DNA from: Chishuiella changwenlii
Lineage (GTDB): Bacteria; Bacteroidota; Bacteroidia; Flavobacteriales; Weeksellaceae
NCBI RefSeq assembly: GCF_900142565.1
Contig: NZ_FRBH01000011.1
Span: 62,001-126,000, forward strand
Length of the DNA: 64,000 bases
Reading direction: 5' to 3'
Part shown: positions 8,526 through 17,613 of the stretch, piece by piece
How positions within the stretch are numbered: the stretch's first letter is position 1
How the letters are laid out: every line of letters begins with the position of its first letter
Translations under genes and position numbers: made by a program
Notes under the pieces: model-generated
Told to the model about the DNA's origin: nothing
Seen by the model: only the letters and a program-made list of their open reading frames with translations
The model's database searches: none

Positions 8526-8915
8526 TTACGCTTGTTTAGGCGGTTGCCAAATAGAATCTAGATAATCTGAAGAAAATTGTTCTTCATAGAATTGTAAAGT
8601 ATGTTCTTGATGAACTTCTTTATTTAATTGTGGAACTTCAAAAGTAATAATAGGAAGATAACTGTGATCGACATGTGAAATTTCGATTTTAATAAATGGT
8701 AATTTCTGGTCTGTTTGCCAATCTTCATCTTGTTCATGCCCACCATAATGGTGTTCTATAAAAAATACCATTTCTTCGGAAATACTTCCTAATTTATCTT
8801 TTTGAACATGTTCTATAAAATGCGAAACGAATATTGGCAACTTATACAGTTGAGAAAACTGTGTTGAAGTTGTAATATATAAAAAGATTAATATTTTTGT
8901 TACCAAAAGTTTCAC
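8526..8915 (-). CDS. Small secreted His/Asp-rich protein of the metal-efflux locus
   Basis: The protein has 129 residues. A hydrophobic N-terminus (ILIFLYITTST) probably acts as a signal peptide or anchor. The mature part is rich in His, Asp and Glu (FIEHHYGGHEQDEDWQTD, then ISHVDHSY). Small proteins of this kind often precede czc-type RND operons in Flavobacteriia. I know no assigned function; periplasmic metal binding or sensing is an inference from composition and position. It reads in the same direction as the pump, 268 nt upstream, with the inverted-repeat element in between. Confidence 0.75.
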   Translation of the reverse strand: MKLLVTKILIFLYITTSTQFSQLYKLPIFVSHFIEHVQKDKLGSISEEMVFFIEHHYGGHEQDEDWQTDQKLPFIKIEISHVDHSYLPIITFEVPQLNKEVHQEHTLQFYEEQFSSDYLDSIWQPPKQA

Positions 8916-8971
8916 GGAAACAAAAGTAACGTTTTTTATTTTTTCTAAAAGAATTATATCGAATTAAATAA

Positions 8972-9838
8972 TTAAACTTGCTTTAAAATCTCTAAAAATT
9001 TTTGCATCGCCATTGTTTTATATGCTTCTTTTTGAGAAATAATAACAGCTTCTCTTTCCATATTTTTTCCTTTTATTGGAATACTCTTCAAATCTGTATC
9101 AGAAGAAATAGTTGTTTTTGCTAAAATCGTATACCATTGTCCTGTTTTTACCATTTCTATTAAAGTTGGAATGTCATTTATTTCTATAGAAAAATTTGGT
9201 TTGATATTTTCTTTTCGTAATGCATCTATAATAAAATGTGTTGTACTATATTCCATAGAAGGCATAATAAGAGGATAGTTTACAACTTCCGCCAATTTAA
9301 TGTCTTCCCTATTTAAATTATTCTCCTTTGTTGTTACAAAAGACATTTTTGAAGAAAACAATGGCGTATACTCTAAATTTGTATAATAAAAATCGTCTTT
9401 AAAAGTGAGTATAAAATCTAATTTAGATTCCTCTAATAAGTGAATTAATGTTTGCGTTGTATTAAAAGTAATTTTAATCTGAATAGATGGAAACTTAGAT
9501 GTAAAACTTTTTAATGCAGCTAACAATGTTAAACGTAAACCATAAGAAACGCCTATTTCTAATTTTCCACTCTTTAATTCTTTCAAATCTTGCATAGCTA
9601 GAAAACCTTCTTTCGATTTATCTAAGCTTTTTTTAGCATAAATTGCAAATTCTTCACCTGCTTGTGTAAGAACAATTCGTTTCCCAATACGATCAAACAA
9701 TGGTACTCCCAACTCTATTTCTAACTGTTTTATTTGCTGTGATAGTGTACTTTGACTAATATATAACTCATCTGCAGCAGCTGTAAAGTTGAGTAATTCT
9801 TTTGCTTTTAAAAAATATTTTAATTGTCTTAGCTCCAT
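8972..9838 (-). CDS. LysR-family transcriptional regulator
   Basis: The protein has 288 residues, normal for the family. It starts with the winged helix-turn-helix MELRQLKYFLKAKELLNFTA, recognition helix ISQSTLSQQIKQLE, and the conserved LGVPLFDRIGKRIVLTQAG. An effector-binding domain of two periplasmic-binding-like lobes follows. It is divergent from the MFS/hydrolase pair with an 85-nt intergenic region holding a palindromic LysR-type site. It therefore probably autoregulates and controls the transporter. The effector is unknown. Confidence 0.93.
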   Translation of the reverse strand: MELRQLKYFLKAKELLNFTAAADELYISQSTLSQQIKQLEIELGVPLFDRIGKRIVLTQAGEEFAIYAKKSLDKSKEGFLAMQDLKELKSGKLEIGVSYGLRLTLLAALKSFTSKFPSIQIKITFNTTQTLIHLLEESKLDFILTFKDDFYYTNLEYTPLFSSKMSFVTTKENNLNREDIKLAEVVNYPLIMPSMEYSTTHFIIDALRKENIKPNFSIEINDIPTLIEMVKTGQWYTILAKTTISSDTDLKSIPIKGKNMEREAVIISQKEAYKTMAMQKFLEILKQV

Positions 9839-9856
9839 TTTTATTAATCGGTTTTA

Positions 9857-9873
9857 TCGATTGATCTAATCGA
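9857..9873. promoter_or_regulatory. LysR-type palindromic operator
   Basis: TCGATTgatctAATCGA is a perfect 6-bp inverted repeat with a 5-bp spacer containing the T-N11-A pattern of LysR-family sites. It lies 19 nt from the LysR start codon in the divergent promoter region. Confidence 0.6.
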
Positions 9874-9923
9874 AATAAAGTGTTTTACAAATTTATAAAA
9901 ATAACAGAAATTTGTTTTACAAT

Positions 9924-11174
9924 ATGATAATGAAATTCTTAAATCAAAACTATTTTCAATATATCGAGAGTTTTTTTCTTGGTATAGCCCAAATATTACT
10001 TTGGGGATGTTCTTATTTTGTCCTTTCTATCTTAGCTGATCCTATTATGAAAGAAACAAATTGGTCTCCTCAATTTATTTATGGATGTCTGTCTATTTCA
10101 ATCTTAATTTCTGGGCTAATTTCTCCAAAAATTGGAAAAATAATTAATAATTCACAGAAAAATTATATTCTATTCTTATCTGGAATTATTATGGCATTAG
10201 GTCTTATAACCATTTCATTTTCTTCTGGAAAAATAGTTTACTTAATAGGATGGATTTTATTGGGAGTTGCAATGGGTTTTGGGCTTTATGATGCTTTATT
10301 TGCTTCTTTAGGAAAAAAATATGGTAAAAAAGCTTCTGGATCTATAATACAGATTACATTAATTTCTGGATTTGCAACAACTGTTGCTTGGCCAATTTTA
10401 TCTTATTGTAGCACAAATTATGGATGGAGAAATTCTTTATTAATTTTTGCCATTTTATTAATCATATTTACTCTTCCAATACACTTTTTTAGTTTTGCTT
10501 ACCAGCAAGATCACAAAGAAATAAATGAGAAGAAAGAAAATAAAATAATTATTCAGAAAACAAACGTTGTTCCTGATCTTAAATTATCATTCTATTTATT
10601 ACTCATCAATTTTTCTATTGGCTCATTTCTTATGACTGGTTTATATGTTTACATTATCGAAATTCTTAAAGATAAAGGGATTGGATTAAAAGAAGCTATA
10701 GCAATTGGAGCTTTATTAGGCCCAAGCCAAGTTGGTGTACGTTTATTAGATCTTCTATTTCCTAAAAAAACACCTATTATTACAGCGTTAATCTCTTCTT
10801 TTGCAATTTTTATATCATTTGTTTTGCTATTACTTTCTTATAAAATAGCGTTTATAGGAGTTATTATATTTGGATTAGGAAATGGTATGCGCTCTATTTT
10901 AAGAGGAACATTGCCTTTGTGGATATTTAGTCCAAAAATATATGCAAAAATAATAGGGAATTTAGCATTATTACCATTAGTTGCACAAGCTGCTACTCCA
11001 TTTTTAGGAGGATTGATTATACAATATTTAGGAATAAAATCGTTTGTTTACTGTTTATGTTTTCTAGCAGCTTTTAACTTGGTTCCGTTATTTATTTTAC
11101 AAAAAGTATTGAAAGGTTATAGAATTAATCTTAAACGATACAAAACAATATTATTATCAAAAATACATTTATGA
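9924..11174 (+). CDS. MFS transporter
   Basis: The protein has 416 residues, with about twelve hydrophobic segments in two six-helix halves joined by a Lys/Glu-rich loop (HKEINEKKENKII). A motif near GLISPKIGKIINN matches the loop between helices 2 and 3 of the major facilitator superfamily. I chose the ATG at 9924; an ATG at 9930 is equally possible and a TTG at 9912 is less likely. The last bases overlap the next start as ATGA, so it is translationally coupled to the metallo-hydrolase. The substrate is unknown. Regulation by the divergent LysR gene is likely. Confidence 0.88.
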   Translation: MIMKFLNQNYFQYIESFFLGIAQILLWGCSYFVLSILADPIMKETNWSPQFIYGCLSISILISGLISPKIGKIINNSQKNYILFLSGIIMALGLITISFSSGKIVYLIGWILLGVAMGFGLYDALFASLGKKYGKKASGSIIQITLISGFATTVAWPILSYCSTNYGWRNSLLIFAILLIIFTLPIHFFSFAYQQDHKEINEKKENKIIIQKTNVVPDLKLSFYLLLINFSIGSFLMTGLYVYIIEILKDKGIGLKEAIAIGALLGPSQVGVRLLDLLFPKKTPIITALISSFAIFISFVLLLLSYKIAFIGVIIFGLGNGMRSILRGTLPLWIFSPKIYAKIIGNLALLPLVAQAATPFLGGLIIQYLGIKSFVYCLCFLAAFNLVPLFILQKVLKGYRINLKRYKTILLSKIHL

Positions 11175-11887
11175 ATATATTTCCTTTAATTGATGGTCAT
11201 TTTAATGTAGATAAAGAGAAGAATTTTTCTTTATTAAATGAAGAAAATGAAGGATTAAAAATGGCTGTACAACCATTTCTGATACAAATTGATAACGAAA
11301 ATATTTTATTGGATGCTGGATTAGGATGGCTAGAAAATAATGAACCAAAAATTATTCAGAATTTAGAGCATTTAAATCTTAACCCTTCTACTATATCTAA
11401 AATCTTACTTTCTCATTTACACAAAGATCATGTAGATGGTTTAGTGAAAAAAGTAAATGGAAATATGGAATTAATTTTTCCGAATGCTTCTCTTTATATT
11501 CAGAAACGTGAATATGAATTTGCGATTACTCAAACAGAAAGTTTGTCTTATGATTTATCTGTCTTAGATTTTATTATAAAAAATAGTGAAATCATTTGGT
11601 TGAATGATGACAAAGGAAACATAACAGATAAAATTAGATTTGAAGTTACTGGAGGACACACTCCTTTTCTACAAGTTTTTTGGATAGAAGAACAAAATGA
11701 AATTGCTTTTTTTGGCTCTGATAATTTACCTTTAAGAGCTTATCTTAAACATCGTATCGCATATAAAAGTGATTTTGATGGAAAGAAAGCCATGCAAGAT
11801 AGATTAAACTGGGAAGAATTAGCAATAGAAAATCATTGGAAAGTTTTATTCTATCATGATTTGAAGAATCCTACATTTCAATTTTAA
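11171..11887 (+). CDS. Metallo-beta-lactamase-fold hydrolase
   Basis: The protein has 238 residues. It carries the dinuclear zinc motif LLSHLHKDHVDGL (HxHxDH), the third His in VTGGHTPFLQVFW, the bridging Asp in FFGSDNLP and a final His in VLFYHDLKNP. This layout fits the general MBL-fold hydrolase group that includes lactonases. There is no signal peptide, so it is cytoplasmic. It overlaps the MFS gene by four bases, which suggests that the imported compound is the substrate or a precursor of it. The exact reaction cannot be read from the sequence. Confidence 0.88.
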   Translation: MNIFPLIDGHFNVDKEKNFSLLNEENEGLKMAVQPFLIQIDNENILLDAGLGWLENNEPKIIQNLEHLNLNPSTISKILLSHLHKDHVDGLVKKVNGNMELIFPNASLYIQKREYEFAITQTESLSYDLSVLDFIIKNSEIIWLNDDKGNITDKIRFEVTGGHTPFLQVFWIEEQNEIAFFGSDNLPLRAYLKHRIAYKSDFDGKKAMQDRLNWEELAIENHWKVLFYHDLKNPTFQF

Positions 11888-11939
11888 ATTTAGTGGTTAT
11901 GTTTTTAAAGTTTTAGATGAACAAAGCTATTGTATTGTT

Positions 11940-11986
11940 TTTCTAAATTATAAACTTAATAACTTAAAAACATTATAACTTAGAAA
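11940..11986. terminator. Hairpin between convergent genes
   Basis: TTTCTAAATTATAA (11940-11953) pairs with TTATAACTTAGAAA (11973-11986), one mismatch in 14 bp. There is no clear T-run on either side. The right arm contains the esterase stop codon. A weak bidirectional terminator is possible. Confidence 0.4.
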
Positions 11987-12485
11987 CCTTCTTCAACTCT
12001 ATAAATTTCTTAAAAGCTCTTTCAAACTCATCTAAGGTTACTAGATGTGTCATTTCTGCATCAAAAAATTGTTCAATATTTCCGTTTTGTTTTTGTAAAT
12101 TTTCAACAAACTCTATTTGAAGCTGAGGTTCTATTACATCGTCTTTTAAACCTGTAAAAACAGTATTTTTTTTAGATGGAACACTATTTAGTAAAACTTC
12201 TGGTAGAAATGGTTTTAAACGCTCTATTGCAATTACAGCAGGATTAAACATTAAAACTGGAATATTTAACATCATTCCCAAATAATAACTTATCATTCCT
12301 CCTAAACTAGTTCCTGCAATAAAGTCTATAGGTTCTTCTTTAAACTTTACCAACAGTTCTTGTATAATTGTATTATCTGTATCGTAATCAATTAAAGGTG
12401 CATAACACTCTCCTAAAGAATCTAAATAAATTCTTTTTTCATCTGTTACAAATCCTTGATAACCGTGTAAATAAGCAAATTTCAT
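11973..12485 (-). CDS. YqiA/UPF0227-like alpha/beta-hydrolase esterase
   Basis: The protein has 170 residues, a minimal alpha/beta hydrolase. It has the start MKFAYLHGYQGF (oxyanion-loop HG), the nucleophile elbow GTSLGGMISYYLG, the acid region FTGLKDDVI and a late His in MTHLVTLDEF, which together form the Ser-Asp-His triad. Size and layout match the YqiA esterase family. It is convergent with the MBL hydrolase and stands alone on the minus strand before mgtE. The substrate is unknown. Confidence 0.82.
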   Translation of the reverse strand: MKFAYLHGYQGFVTDEKRIYLDSLGECYAPLIDYDTDNTIIQELLVKFKEEPIDFIAGTSLGGMISYYLGMMLNIPVLMFNPAVIAIERLKPFLPEVLLNSVPSKKNTVFTGLKDDVIEPQLQIEFVENLQKQNGNIEQFFDAEMTHLVTLDEFERAFKKFIELKKVSKL

Positions 12486-12558
12486 TATATTCTTATTTAT
12501 ATAATTCGAAAACTAAATTAATTTATTAAAATTTATTAAACTATGATATTTATAGAGT

Positions 12559-13914
12559 TTAGAACCCTAATATCATTTTTGCGATAGAAAAATAAATAAG
12601 TAATCCAAAAATATCATTACTTGTGGTAATAAATGGCCCTGTAGCAATTGCAGGGTCTACACCATATTTATGTAACATAATCGGAATAAATGTTCCGATT
12701 AAACTTGCCAAAATCATTACAATAACCAATGCCAATACAATTGTTGATGAGATTTCATAACTCGTACTCATGATAAAATGAGTTGCTAATAAAAGTAACA
12801 TAGCTAAAACAACACTATTTAGCATGGCTAAAAGCATTTCCTTTCCTAATCTTTTCCAAATAGAACCTGTAATATTATTATTCGCTAAACCTTGTACAAT
12901 AATGGCTGAGGATTGTACACCAACATTTCCTGCCATGGCAGCAACAAGAGGTGTAAAAAAGAATAACTGAGGAAATAAATTCATTGCATCGCTAAAACTT
13001 TGCGAAACATTTACAGCGATAAAACTACCTACCAATGCCAGTAATAACCATGGTAAACGTGCTTTTGTTAATTTCCAAATACTATCATCAGAATCTACAT
13101 TTTGCGTAATACCGGCTGCTAATTGATAATTTTCTTCTGCATCTTCACGGATTACATCAATCACATCATCAACCGTAATTACGCCAACTAAACGCATTAA
13201 TTCATCTACAACAGGTACTTCGTATAAATCATATTTTTCAATAACTTTTGCTACTTCAGCATCTTTCGCATATGTTTTTACGTATTGTATTTTTTCGTTG
13301 TAAACATCTGCAACTTTAGCATTCGCAGATGTTGTCAATAAACGCTTTAAACTTAAAGTTCCTAATAATTTATCGTCTTCATCTACCACATAAATAGAAA
13401 AAACTTCTTCTAAATCTTCTGCCTGCTTACGCATTTGTTTAACAGCAGTAATTACAGACCAATCTTTGTTCACTTTTACGAGCTCCTTTCCCATTAAACC
13501 TCCAGCGGTTTCTTCATCATAGCGTAAAAGGTCTACAATTTCTTTGGCATGTTCTTGATCTTCTAACTGTGCAATTACCTCATCTTTTTTCTCTTCAGAA
13601 AGCTCGTTAATAACATCAACAGCATCGTCGGTATCCATTTCGGTAATTACATCTTCAGCAATTTCTTTGGCTGTTAATGTTTTTAGAAATTTCTTTCTAT
13701 CATCTTCTTCTAATTCAAGTAAGATGTCAGCAGAAATCTCATTATCAAGTAAATCAATTACAAAAGATTGTTCTTTGGTCGAAAGTTCATCAAACAATTC
13801 GGCAATATCTGCTGGGTGAAGATCTTGCAACATCTCCTTAACTTCTTTTGCATTTTGTTCGTTTATTCTTTCTACTAAAATTTCTATAAACTCTTTTGTA
13901 ATTTTTACCTCCAT
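12559..13914 (-). CDS. mgtE: Magnesium transporter MgtE
   Basis: The protein has 451 residues, normal for the family. An N-terminal helical MgtE domain (LQDLHPADIAELFDEL), two CBS domains (around EVFSIYVVDEDDKLLG and YDLYEVPVVDELMRLVG) and five C-terminal membrane segments are visible. The pore-region motif AAMAGNVGVQSSAIIVQG is intact. The cytoplasmic N and CBS domains sense Mg2+ and gate the channel. The gene starts 3 nt after the rsmA stop, so the two form an operon. Confidence 0.96.
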   Translation of the reverse strand: MEVKITKEFIEILVERINEQNAKEVKEMLQDLHPADIAELFDELSTKEQSFVIDLLDNEISADILLELEEDDRKKFLKTLTAKEIAEDVITEMDTDDAVDVINELSEEKKDEVIAQLEDQEHAKEIVDLLRYDEETAGGLMGKELVKVNKDWSVITAVKQMRKQAEDLEEVFSIYVVDEDDKLLGTLSLKRLLTTSANAKVADVYNEKIQYVKTYAKDAEVAKVIEKYDLYEVPVVDELMRLVGVITVDDVIDVIREDAEENYQLAAGITQNVDSDDSIWKLTKARLPWLLLALVGSFIAVNVSQSFSDAMNLFPQLFFFTPLVAAMAGNVGVQSSAIIVQGLANNNITGSIWKRLGKEMLLAMLNSVVLAMLLLLATHFIMSTSYEISSTIVLALVIVMILASLIGTFIPIMLHKYGVDPAIATGPFITTSNDIFGLLIYFSIAKMILGF

Positions 13915-13917
13915 AAT

Positions 13918-14685
13918 TTATTTCATTCTTTTCGTTAACTCAATAAAATCTTCTACAGACAATTGCTCTGCACGCATGTTTAGGAACTCATGTTCCATTA
14001 AATCTTCTGGAATACCTAAAGATTTTAAAGCATTTCTTAATGTTTTTCTTCTTTGACCGAAACCGGCTTTTACAACCTGAAAAAATCTTTTTCTTTCTAC
14101 TCCTTCTATTTCTGTTCTGTAACGACGCATAATAATTACACCTGATTTCACTTTTGGTGGTGGTGTAAAAACATGCTCTGGAACAGTAAATAAATACTCG
14201 CAATGGTAATATGCTTGTGCTAACACAGAAAGTATACCATAATCCTTTGTTCCTTTTTTTGATGCAATTCTTTCTGCAACTTCTTTTTGAAACATTCCAC
14301 AAACTTCTGGCACATTTTCTCTTTCTTCTAACGCTTTAAAAATAATTTGAGAAGAAATGTTATAAGGGAAATTTCCTAAGATTGCGATTTGCTCGTCAAA
14401 TTTAGAAGAGAAATCCATTTTTAAGAAATCTTCGGAATGAATTTTAAATCCTGGATAAAAAGGTTGATAATATTCTTTTAGATATTCTACAGATTCTGCA
14501 TCAATCTCTACAACCTCTATATTTTTCTTTGCTTGCAAAATATATTTTGTCAACACTCCCATTCCTGGACCAATTTCCAATACACGATCATATCCCTCCC
14601 AAGTTAAACCTTCGGCGATATCTCGAGCAATATTTTCATCATTCAAAAAATGCTGACCTAAATGTTTTTTAGCTTTTACTTTCAA
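13918..14685 (-). CDS. rsmA: 16S rRNA dimethyladenosine transferase RsmA (KsgA)
   Basis: The protein has 255 residues. It dimethylates two adjacent adenosines near the 3' end of 16S rRNA during 30S maturation. The sequence starts [16 protein letters not shown] as in the family, has the SAM-binding motif [16 protein letters not shown] and the catalytic motif [12 protein letters not shown] (NLPY in E. coli). The C-terminal helical domain includes [15 protein letters not shown]. It is followed after 3 nt by mgtE and is divergent from ftsX. Confidence 0.97.
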   Translation of the reverse strand: MKVKAKKHLGQHFLNDENIARDIAEGLTWEGYDRVLEIGPGMGVLTKYILQAKKNIEVVEIDAESVEYLKEYYQPFYPGFKIHSEDFLKMDFSSKFDEQIAILGNFPYNISSQIIFKALEERENVPEVCGMFQKEVAERIASKKGTKDYGILSVLAQAYYHCEYLFTVPEHVFTPPPKVKSGVIIMRRYRTEIEGVERKRFFQVVKAGFGQRRKTLRNALKSLGIPEDLMEHEFLNMRAEQLSVEDFIELTKRMK

Positions 14686-14715
14686 AAATTATAAATTTTA
14701 AGTTTTCTTTAACCC

Positions 14716-14768
14716 ACTTATCTTATAATATCTATTAGAATATCTTTCTTTCAAGATAAGTTTTTTTT
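14716..14768 (+). promoter_or_regulatory. Terminator-like hairpin in the ftsX leader
   Basis: ACTTATCTT (14716-14724) pairs with AAGATAAGT (14753-14761), and a run of eight T follows to 14768, 24 nt before ftsX. No upstream plus-strand gene needs a terminator, because rsmA diverges. An attenuator of the ftsX operon is possible if the promoter lies further upstream. Confidence 0.4.
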
Positions 14769-14792
14769 ATATTAGCCCCAAAATTAACCCAA

Positions 14793-15686
14793 ATGTCAAA
14801 AACGAACGATAAATTTGAGAAAAAAAGACTGCGTTCTTCTAATATTACTGTAATAATTAGTATTTCGCTTGTTTTATTTCTATTAGGTATTTTCGGCTTA
14901 ATTGTCATTAATGCACAAAGTTACGCAGAACATCTAAAAAGAGAATTAAAAATTGAAGCTTATTTTAAAGATGTCGAAGATCCAAAATTAAAAGATAAAG
15001 AGCTTGATTTGCAAAAATCTTATATCGATTCGTTGAAGGTGAAGTATTCTTTTGTTGAAGCTACAAAGTATATTAGCAAAGAAGAAGCTGGTAAAATTGC
15101 TAAAAAAGATTTAGGAACTGATGGAAGTGATTTCTTTGAAGAAAGTATTTTCCCTGCCTCTGTACAAATTACTTTAAATCCAAACACCATACAATCTGTT
15201 GAGCAAATAGATTCTATCAATAAAGTTTTAGCAAAAAATACAATTATAGATGAAGTAAAAAGTGATAAAGAAGCAATGGTAACTATTTACCAAAGCATTA
15301 ATAAAATTACTTTTTGGTTAATGATTTTTGCTGTAATATTCTTGGTAATTGTTGTTATCTTAATCAACAACTCTATCCGATTAAAAATATACGCAAAACG
15401 TTTCAGCATAAAAACAATGCAATTGGTTGGTGCTCGCAGACGTTTTATTATGAAGCCTTTCCTTATAGAAGGAGCTATTTTAGGATTTTTTGCTGCGACA
15501 ATAGCAATTATTGGACTAAGTGCTTTATGGTACACATTAGCAACAAAAGTAGGTTTACTATTATGGAATCCTAATTACACAGCATTAATTCTTATTTTAA
15601 TTGCAATTGGTGTTATTATCGCTATTTTTAGTACATTATTTGCTGCATGGCGTTACTTAAGATTAAAAACTGATCAACTTTATTAA
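14793..15686 (+). CDS. ftsX: Cell-division ABC-transporter permease FtsX
   Basis: The protein has 297 residues: a cytoplasmic N-terminal tail, a first membrane segment (TVIISISLVLFLLGIFGLIV), an extracytoplasmic domain, then three membrane segments of the MacB/FtsX permease type. With the ATPase FtsE (not in this window) it controls peptidoglycan hydrolases at the septum. The stop codon overlaps the start of the next gene (TAATG). It opens a four-gene block (ftsX, DUF3098, uppP, truB) that is conserved in Bacteroidota. Confidence 0.93.
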   Translation: MSKTNDKFEKKRLRSSNITVIISISLVLFLLGIFGLIVINAQSYAEHLKRELKIEAYFKDVEDPKLKDKELDLQKSYIDSLKVKYSFVEATKYISKEEAGKIAKKDLGTDGSDFFEESIFPASVQITLNPNTIQSVEQIDSINKVLAKNTIIDEVKSDKEAMVTIYQSINKITFWLMIFAVIFLVIVVILINNSIRLKIYAKRFSIKTMQLVGARRRFIMKPFLIEGAILGFFAATIAIIGLSALWYTLATKVGLLLWNPNYTALILILIAIGVIIAIFSTLFAAWRYLRLKTDQLY

Positions 15687-15988
15687 TGAAAACAAATTCA
15701 ATAAATACAACTAAAGAATCAGCATCAACTAATGGTGCTGGTTTTACTTTTTTATTCGGGAAAAGAAATTATATTTTCATGGCAATTGGATTAGCATTAA
15801 TTGGACTTGGATTTTTATTAATGACAGGACATGATGCGAATACAAGACCAGACGGAACTTGGGATGCGAATTATTGGAATGATGATATTTACTCATTTCG
15901 TAGAATTCGTTTAGCTCCATTTTTAGTTGTTGCTGGTTTTATTGTCGAAATTTATGCTATTTTAATCAATCCGAATAAGGAAAAATAA
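15686..15988 (+). CDS. DUF3098 small membrane protein
   Basis: The protein has 100 residues with two membrane segments (around FMAIGLALIGLGFLLM and APFLVVAGFIVEIYAIL) joined by an Asp/Trp-rich loop ending DIYSFRRIRLAP. It matches the Bacteroidota-specific DUF3098 family by size, the loop sequence and its place between ftsX and uppP. It overlaps both neighbours by one base (TAATG each time), so it is translationally coupled. Its function is unknown; the context points to cell-envelope biogenesis. Confidence 0.9.
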   Translation: MKTNSINTTKESASTNGAGFTFLFGKRNYIFMAIGLALIGLGFLLMTGHDANTRPDGTWDANYWNDDIYSFRRIRLAPFLVVAGFIVEIYAILINPNKEK

Positions 15989-16866
15989 TGAATACTTTAC
16001 AAGCAATTATTATTGCAATTGTTGAGGGATTGACAGAATATTTGCCTATCTCTTCTACTGCTCACATGGGATTTACTGCCGCTTTAATGGGACTTCCTGA
16101 AAGCGAATTTTTAAAAATGTTTCAGGTTTCTATACAATTTGGAGCCATTTTAGCAGTTGTCGTTTTATACTGGAAAAAGTTTTTCAACTTCCAGGATTTT
16201 AATTTTAACTTTTACATCAAATTAGCATGCGCTGTTGTGCCTGCTTTAATTTTAGGAAAATTATTTGATGATAAAATAGAAGCTGTCTTAGGAAATCAAG
16301 TCGCTATTTCTGGAATGTTAGTTTTTGGTGGATTTATTTTATTATTTGTAGACAAATGGTTTAAAAATCCTAAAATTGATAACGAAAAAGATATCACAAT
16401 AAAGAAAGCTGTTACAATTGGTTTTTGGCAATGTTTAGCTATGATGCCTGGTACTTCTCGTTCTGCAGCATCTATTATTGGAGGTATGACAGAAGGTTTA
16501 TCTCGTAAAGCAGCAGCAGAATTTTCTTTCTTTTTAGCTGTTCCTACAATGTTAGCAGTAACTGTTTATTCAGTTTTTGTAAAAACATGGGGAGAAGATA
16601 CTGTAACTCCTATGAAAGGTTACGAAATGATTTTACAAGATCAAGAACATATTACGTTATTTATTCTTGGAAATGTTATTGCATTTGTAGTAGCATTAAT
16701 CGCTGTAAAATCTTTTATTTCTGTTTTAACTAAATATGGATTTAAATTTTGGGGTTGGTACAGAATTATAATAGGAATTGTACTATTAATTTACTTTTGG
16801 AATAATCCACAATCTTCTACAGAAAATAATACTTCTGTAGAAACAACAATGATTCAGCATAAATAG
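15988..16866 (+). CDS. uppP: Undecaprenyl-diphosphatase UppP (BacA)
   Basis: The protein has 292 residues, a polytopic inner-membrane enzyme that removes a phosphate from undecaprenyl diphosphate to recycle the lipid carrier for peptidoglycan and glycans. Both family motifs are intact: EGLTEYLPISSTAHM near the N-terminus (catalytic Glu and the SST/H segment) and MMPGTSRSAASIIGG near residue 155 (Ser/Arg). The C-terminus has a short hydrophilic tail. It starts on the last base of the DUF3098 stop and lies 1 nt before truB. Confidence 0.97.
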   Translation: MNTLQAIIIAIVEGLTEYLPISSTAHMGFTAALMGLPESEFLKMFQVSIQFGAILAVVVLYWKKFFNFQDFNFNFYIKLACAVVPALILGKLFDDKIEAVLGNQVAISGMLVFGGFILLFVDKWFKNPKIDNEKDITIKKAVTIGFWQCLAMMPGTSRSAASIIGGMTEGLSRKAAAEFSFFLAVPTMLAVTVYSVFVKTWGEDTVTPMKGYEMILQDQEHITLFILGNVIAFVVALIAVKSFISVLTKYGFKFWGWYRIIIGIVLLIYFWNNPQSSTENNTSVETTMIQHK

Positions 16867-16867
16867 A

Positions 16868-17575
16868 ATGAATGTAGAGAAAATACAAGAAGGACATGTT
16901 TTTCTGATTGATAAACCGTTAGATTGGACTTCTTTTGATGTTGTAAATAAAATTCGTTGGAACATTAGAAAATCTTACGATTTAAAGAAGATAAAAGTTG
17001 GACATGCAGGAACGTTAGATCCTAAAGCTACTGGTCTTTTATTAGTTTGTACTGGAAAATTAACTAAAAAAATAGATGAATTTCAGGCGCAAGAAAAAAC
17101 ATATACAGGTACTATAAAATTAGGTGTTACTACACCTACTTATGATTTAGAATCTGAAGAAGATCAAACTTTTCCTACAGATCATTTAACAGAAGAAATA
17201 ATTTACGAAGCTACAGAACAGTTTATTGGAGAAATAGAACAGTTTCCTCCTATGCATTCTGCTATAAAAGTAGATGGTAAACGTTTGTATGAGTTAGCAA
17301 GAGAAGGACAAGAAATAGAAAGAAAAGCTAGAAAAATTACAATTCACGATTTTAAAATTACTAAAATAGATTTGCCTTTTGTAGATTTTGAAGTAAATTG
17401 TAGTAAAGGAACATACATTAGAAGTTTAGCGTACGATTTTGGTAAAGCTGTAAATTCTGGTGGTTATTTAACTGCTCTACGTCGAACTAAAATTGGAGAT
17501 TTTGATGTAATAAATGCTGAAAATTTAGCTTTAGAAAAAAGTTATTTCGAAACAGAAAACAAATTAGAACTTTAA
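16868..17575 (+). CDS. truB: tRNA pseudouridine-55 synthase TruB
   Basis: The protein has 235 residues, slightly short because the C-terminal PUA extension is absent, as in other Bacteroidota. It isomerises U55 of tRNA to pseudouridine. The catalytic motif VGHAGTLDPKATGLLLVC holds the nucleophilic Asp, LIDKPLDWTSFDVVNKIR is the N-terminal motif, and CSKGTYIRSLAYDFG is also present. It is the last gene of the ftsX block and is followed by a terminator. Confidence 0.97.
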   Translation: MNVEKIQEGHVFLIDKPLDWTSFDVVNKIRWNIRKSYDLKKIKVGHAGTLDPKATGLLLVCTGKLTKKIDEFQAQEKTYTGTIKLGVTTPTYDLESEEDQTFPTDHLTEEIIYEATEQFIGEIEQFPPMHSAIKVDGKRLYELAREGQEIERKARKITIHDFKITKIDLPFVDFEVNCSKGTYIRSLAYDFGKAVNSGGYLTALRRTKIGDFDVINAENLALEKSYFETENKLEL

Positions 17576-17583
17576 AATAGTAT

Positions 17584-17613
17584 AAAACTTAATGGAAACA
17601 TTAAGTTTTTTTT
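17584..17613 (+). terminator. Rho-independent terminator after truB
   Basis: AACTTAATG (17586-17594), tetraloop GAAA, CATTAAGTT (17599-17607), then a T-run to 17613. It lies 10 nt past the truB stop. It touches the 3' end of the convergent phosphatidyltransferase pseudogene. Confidence 0.85.
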
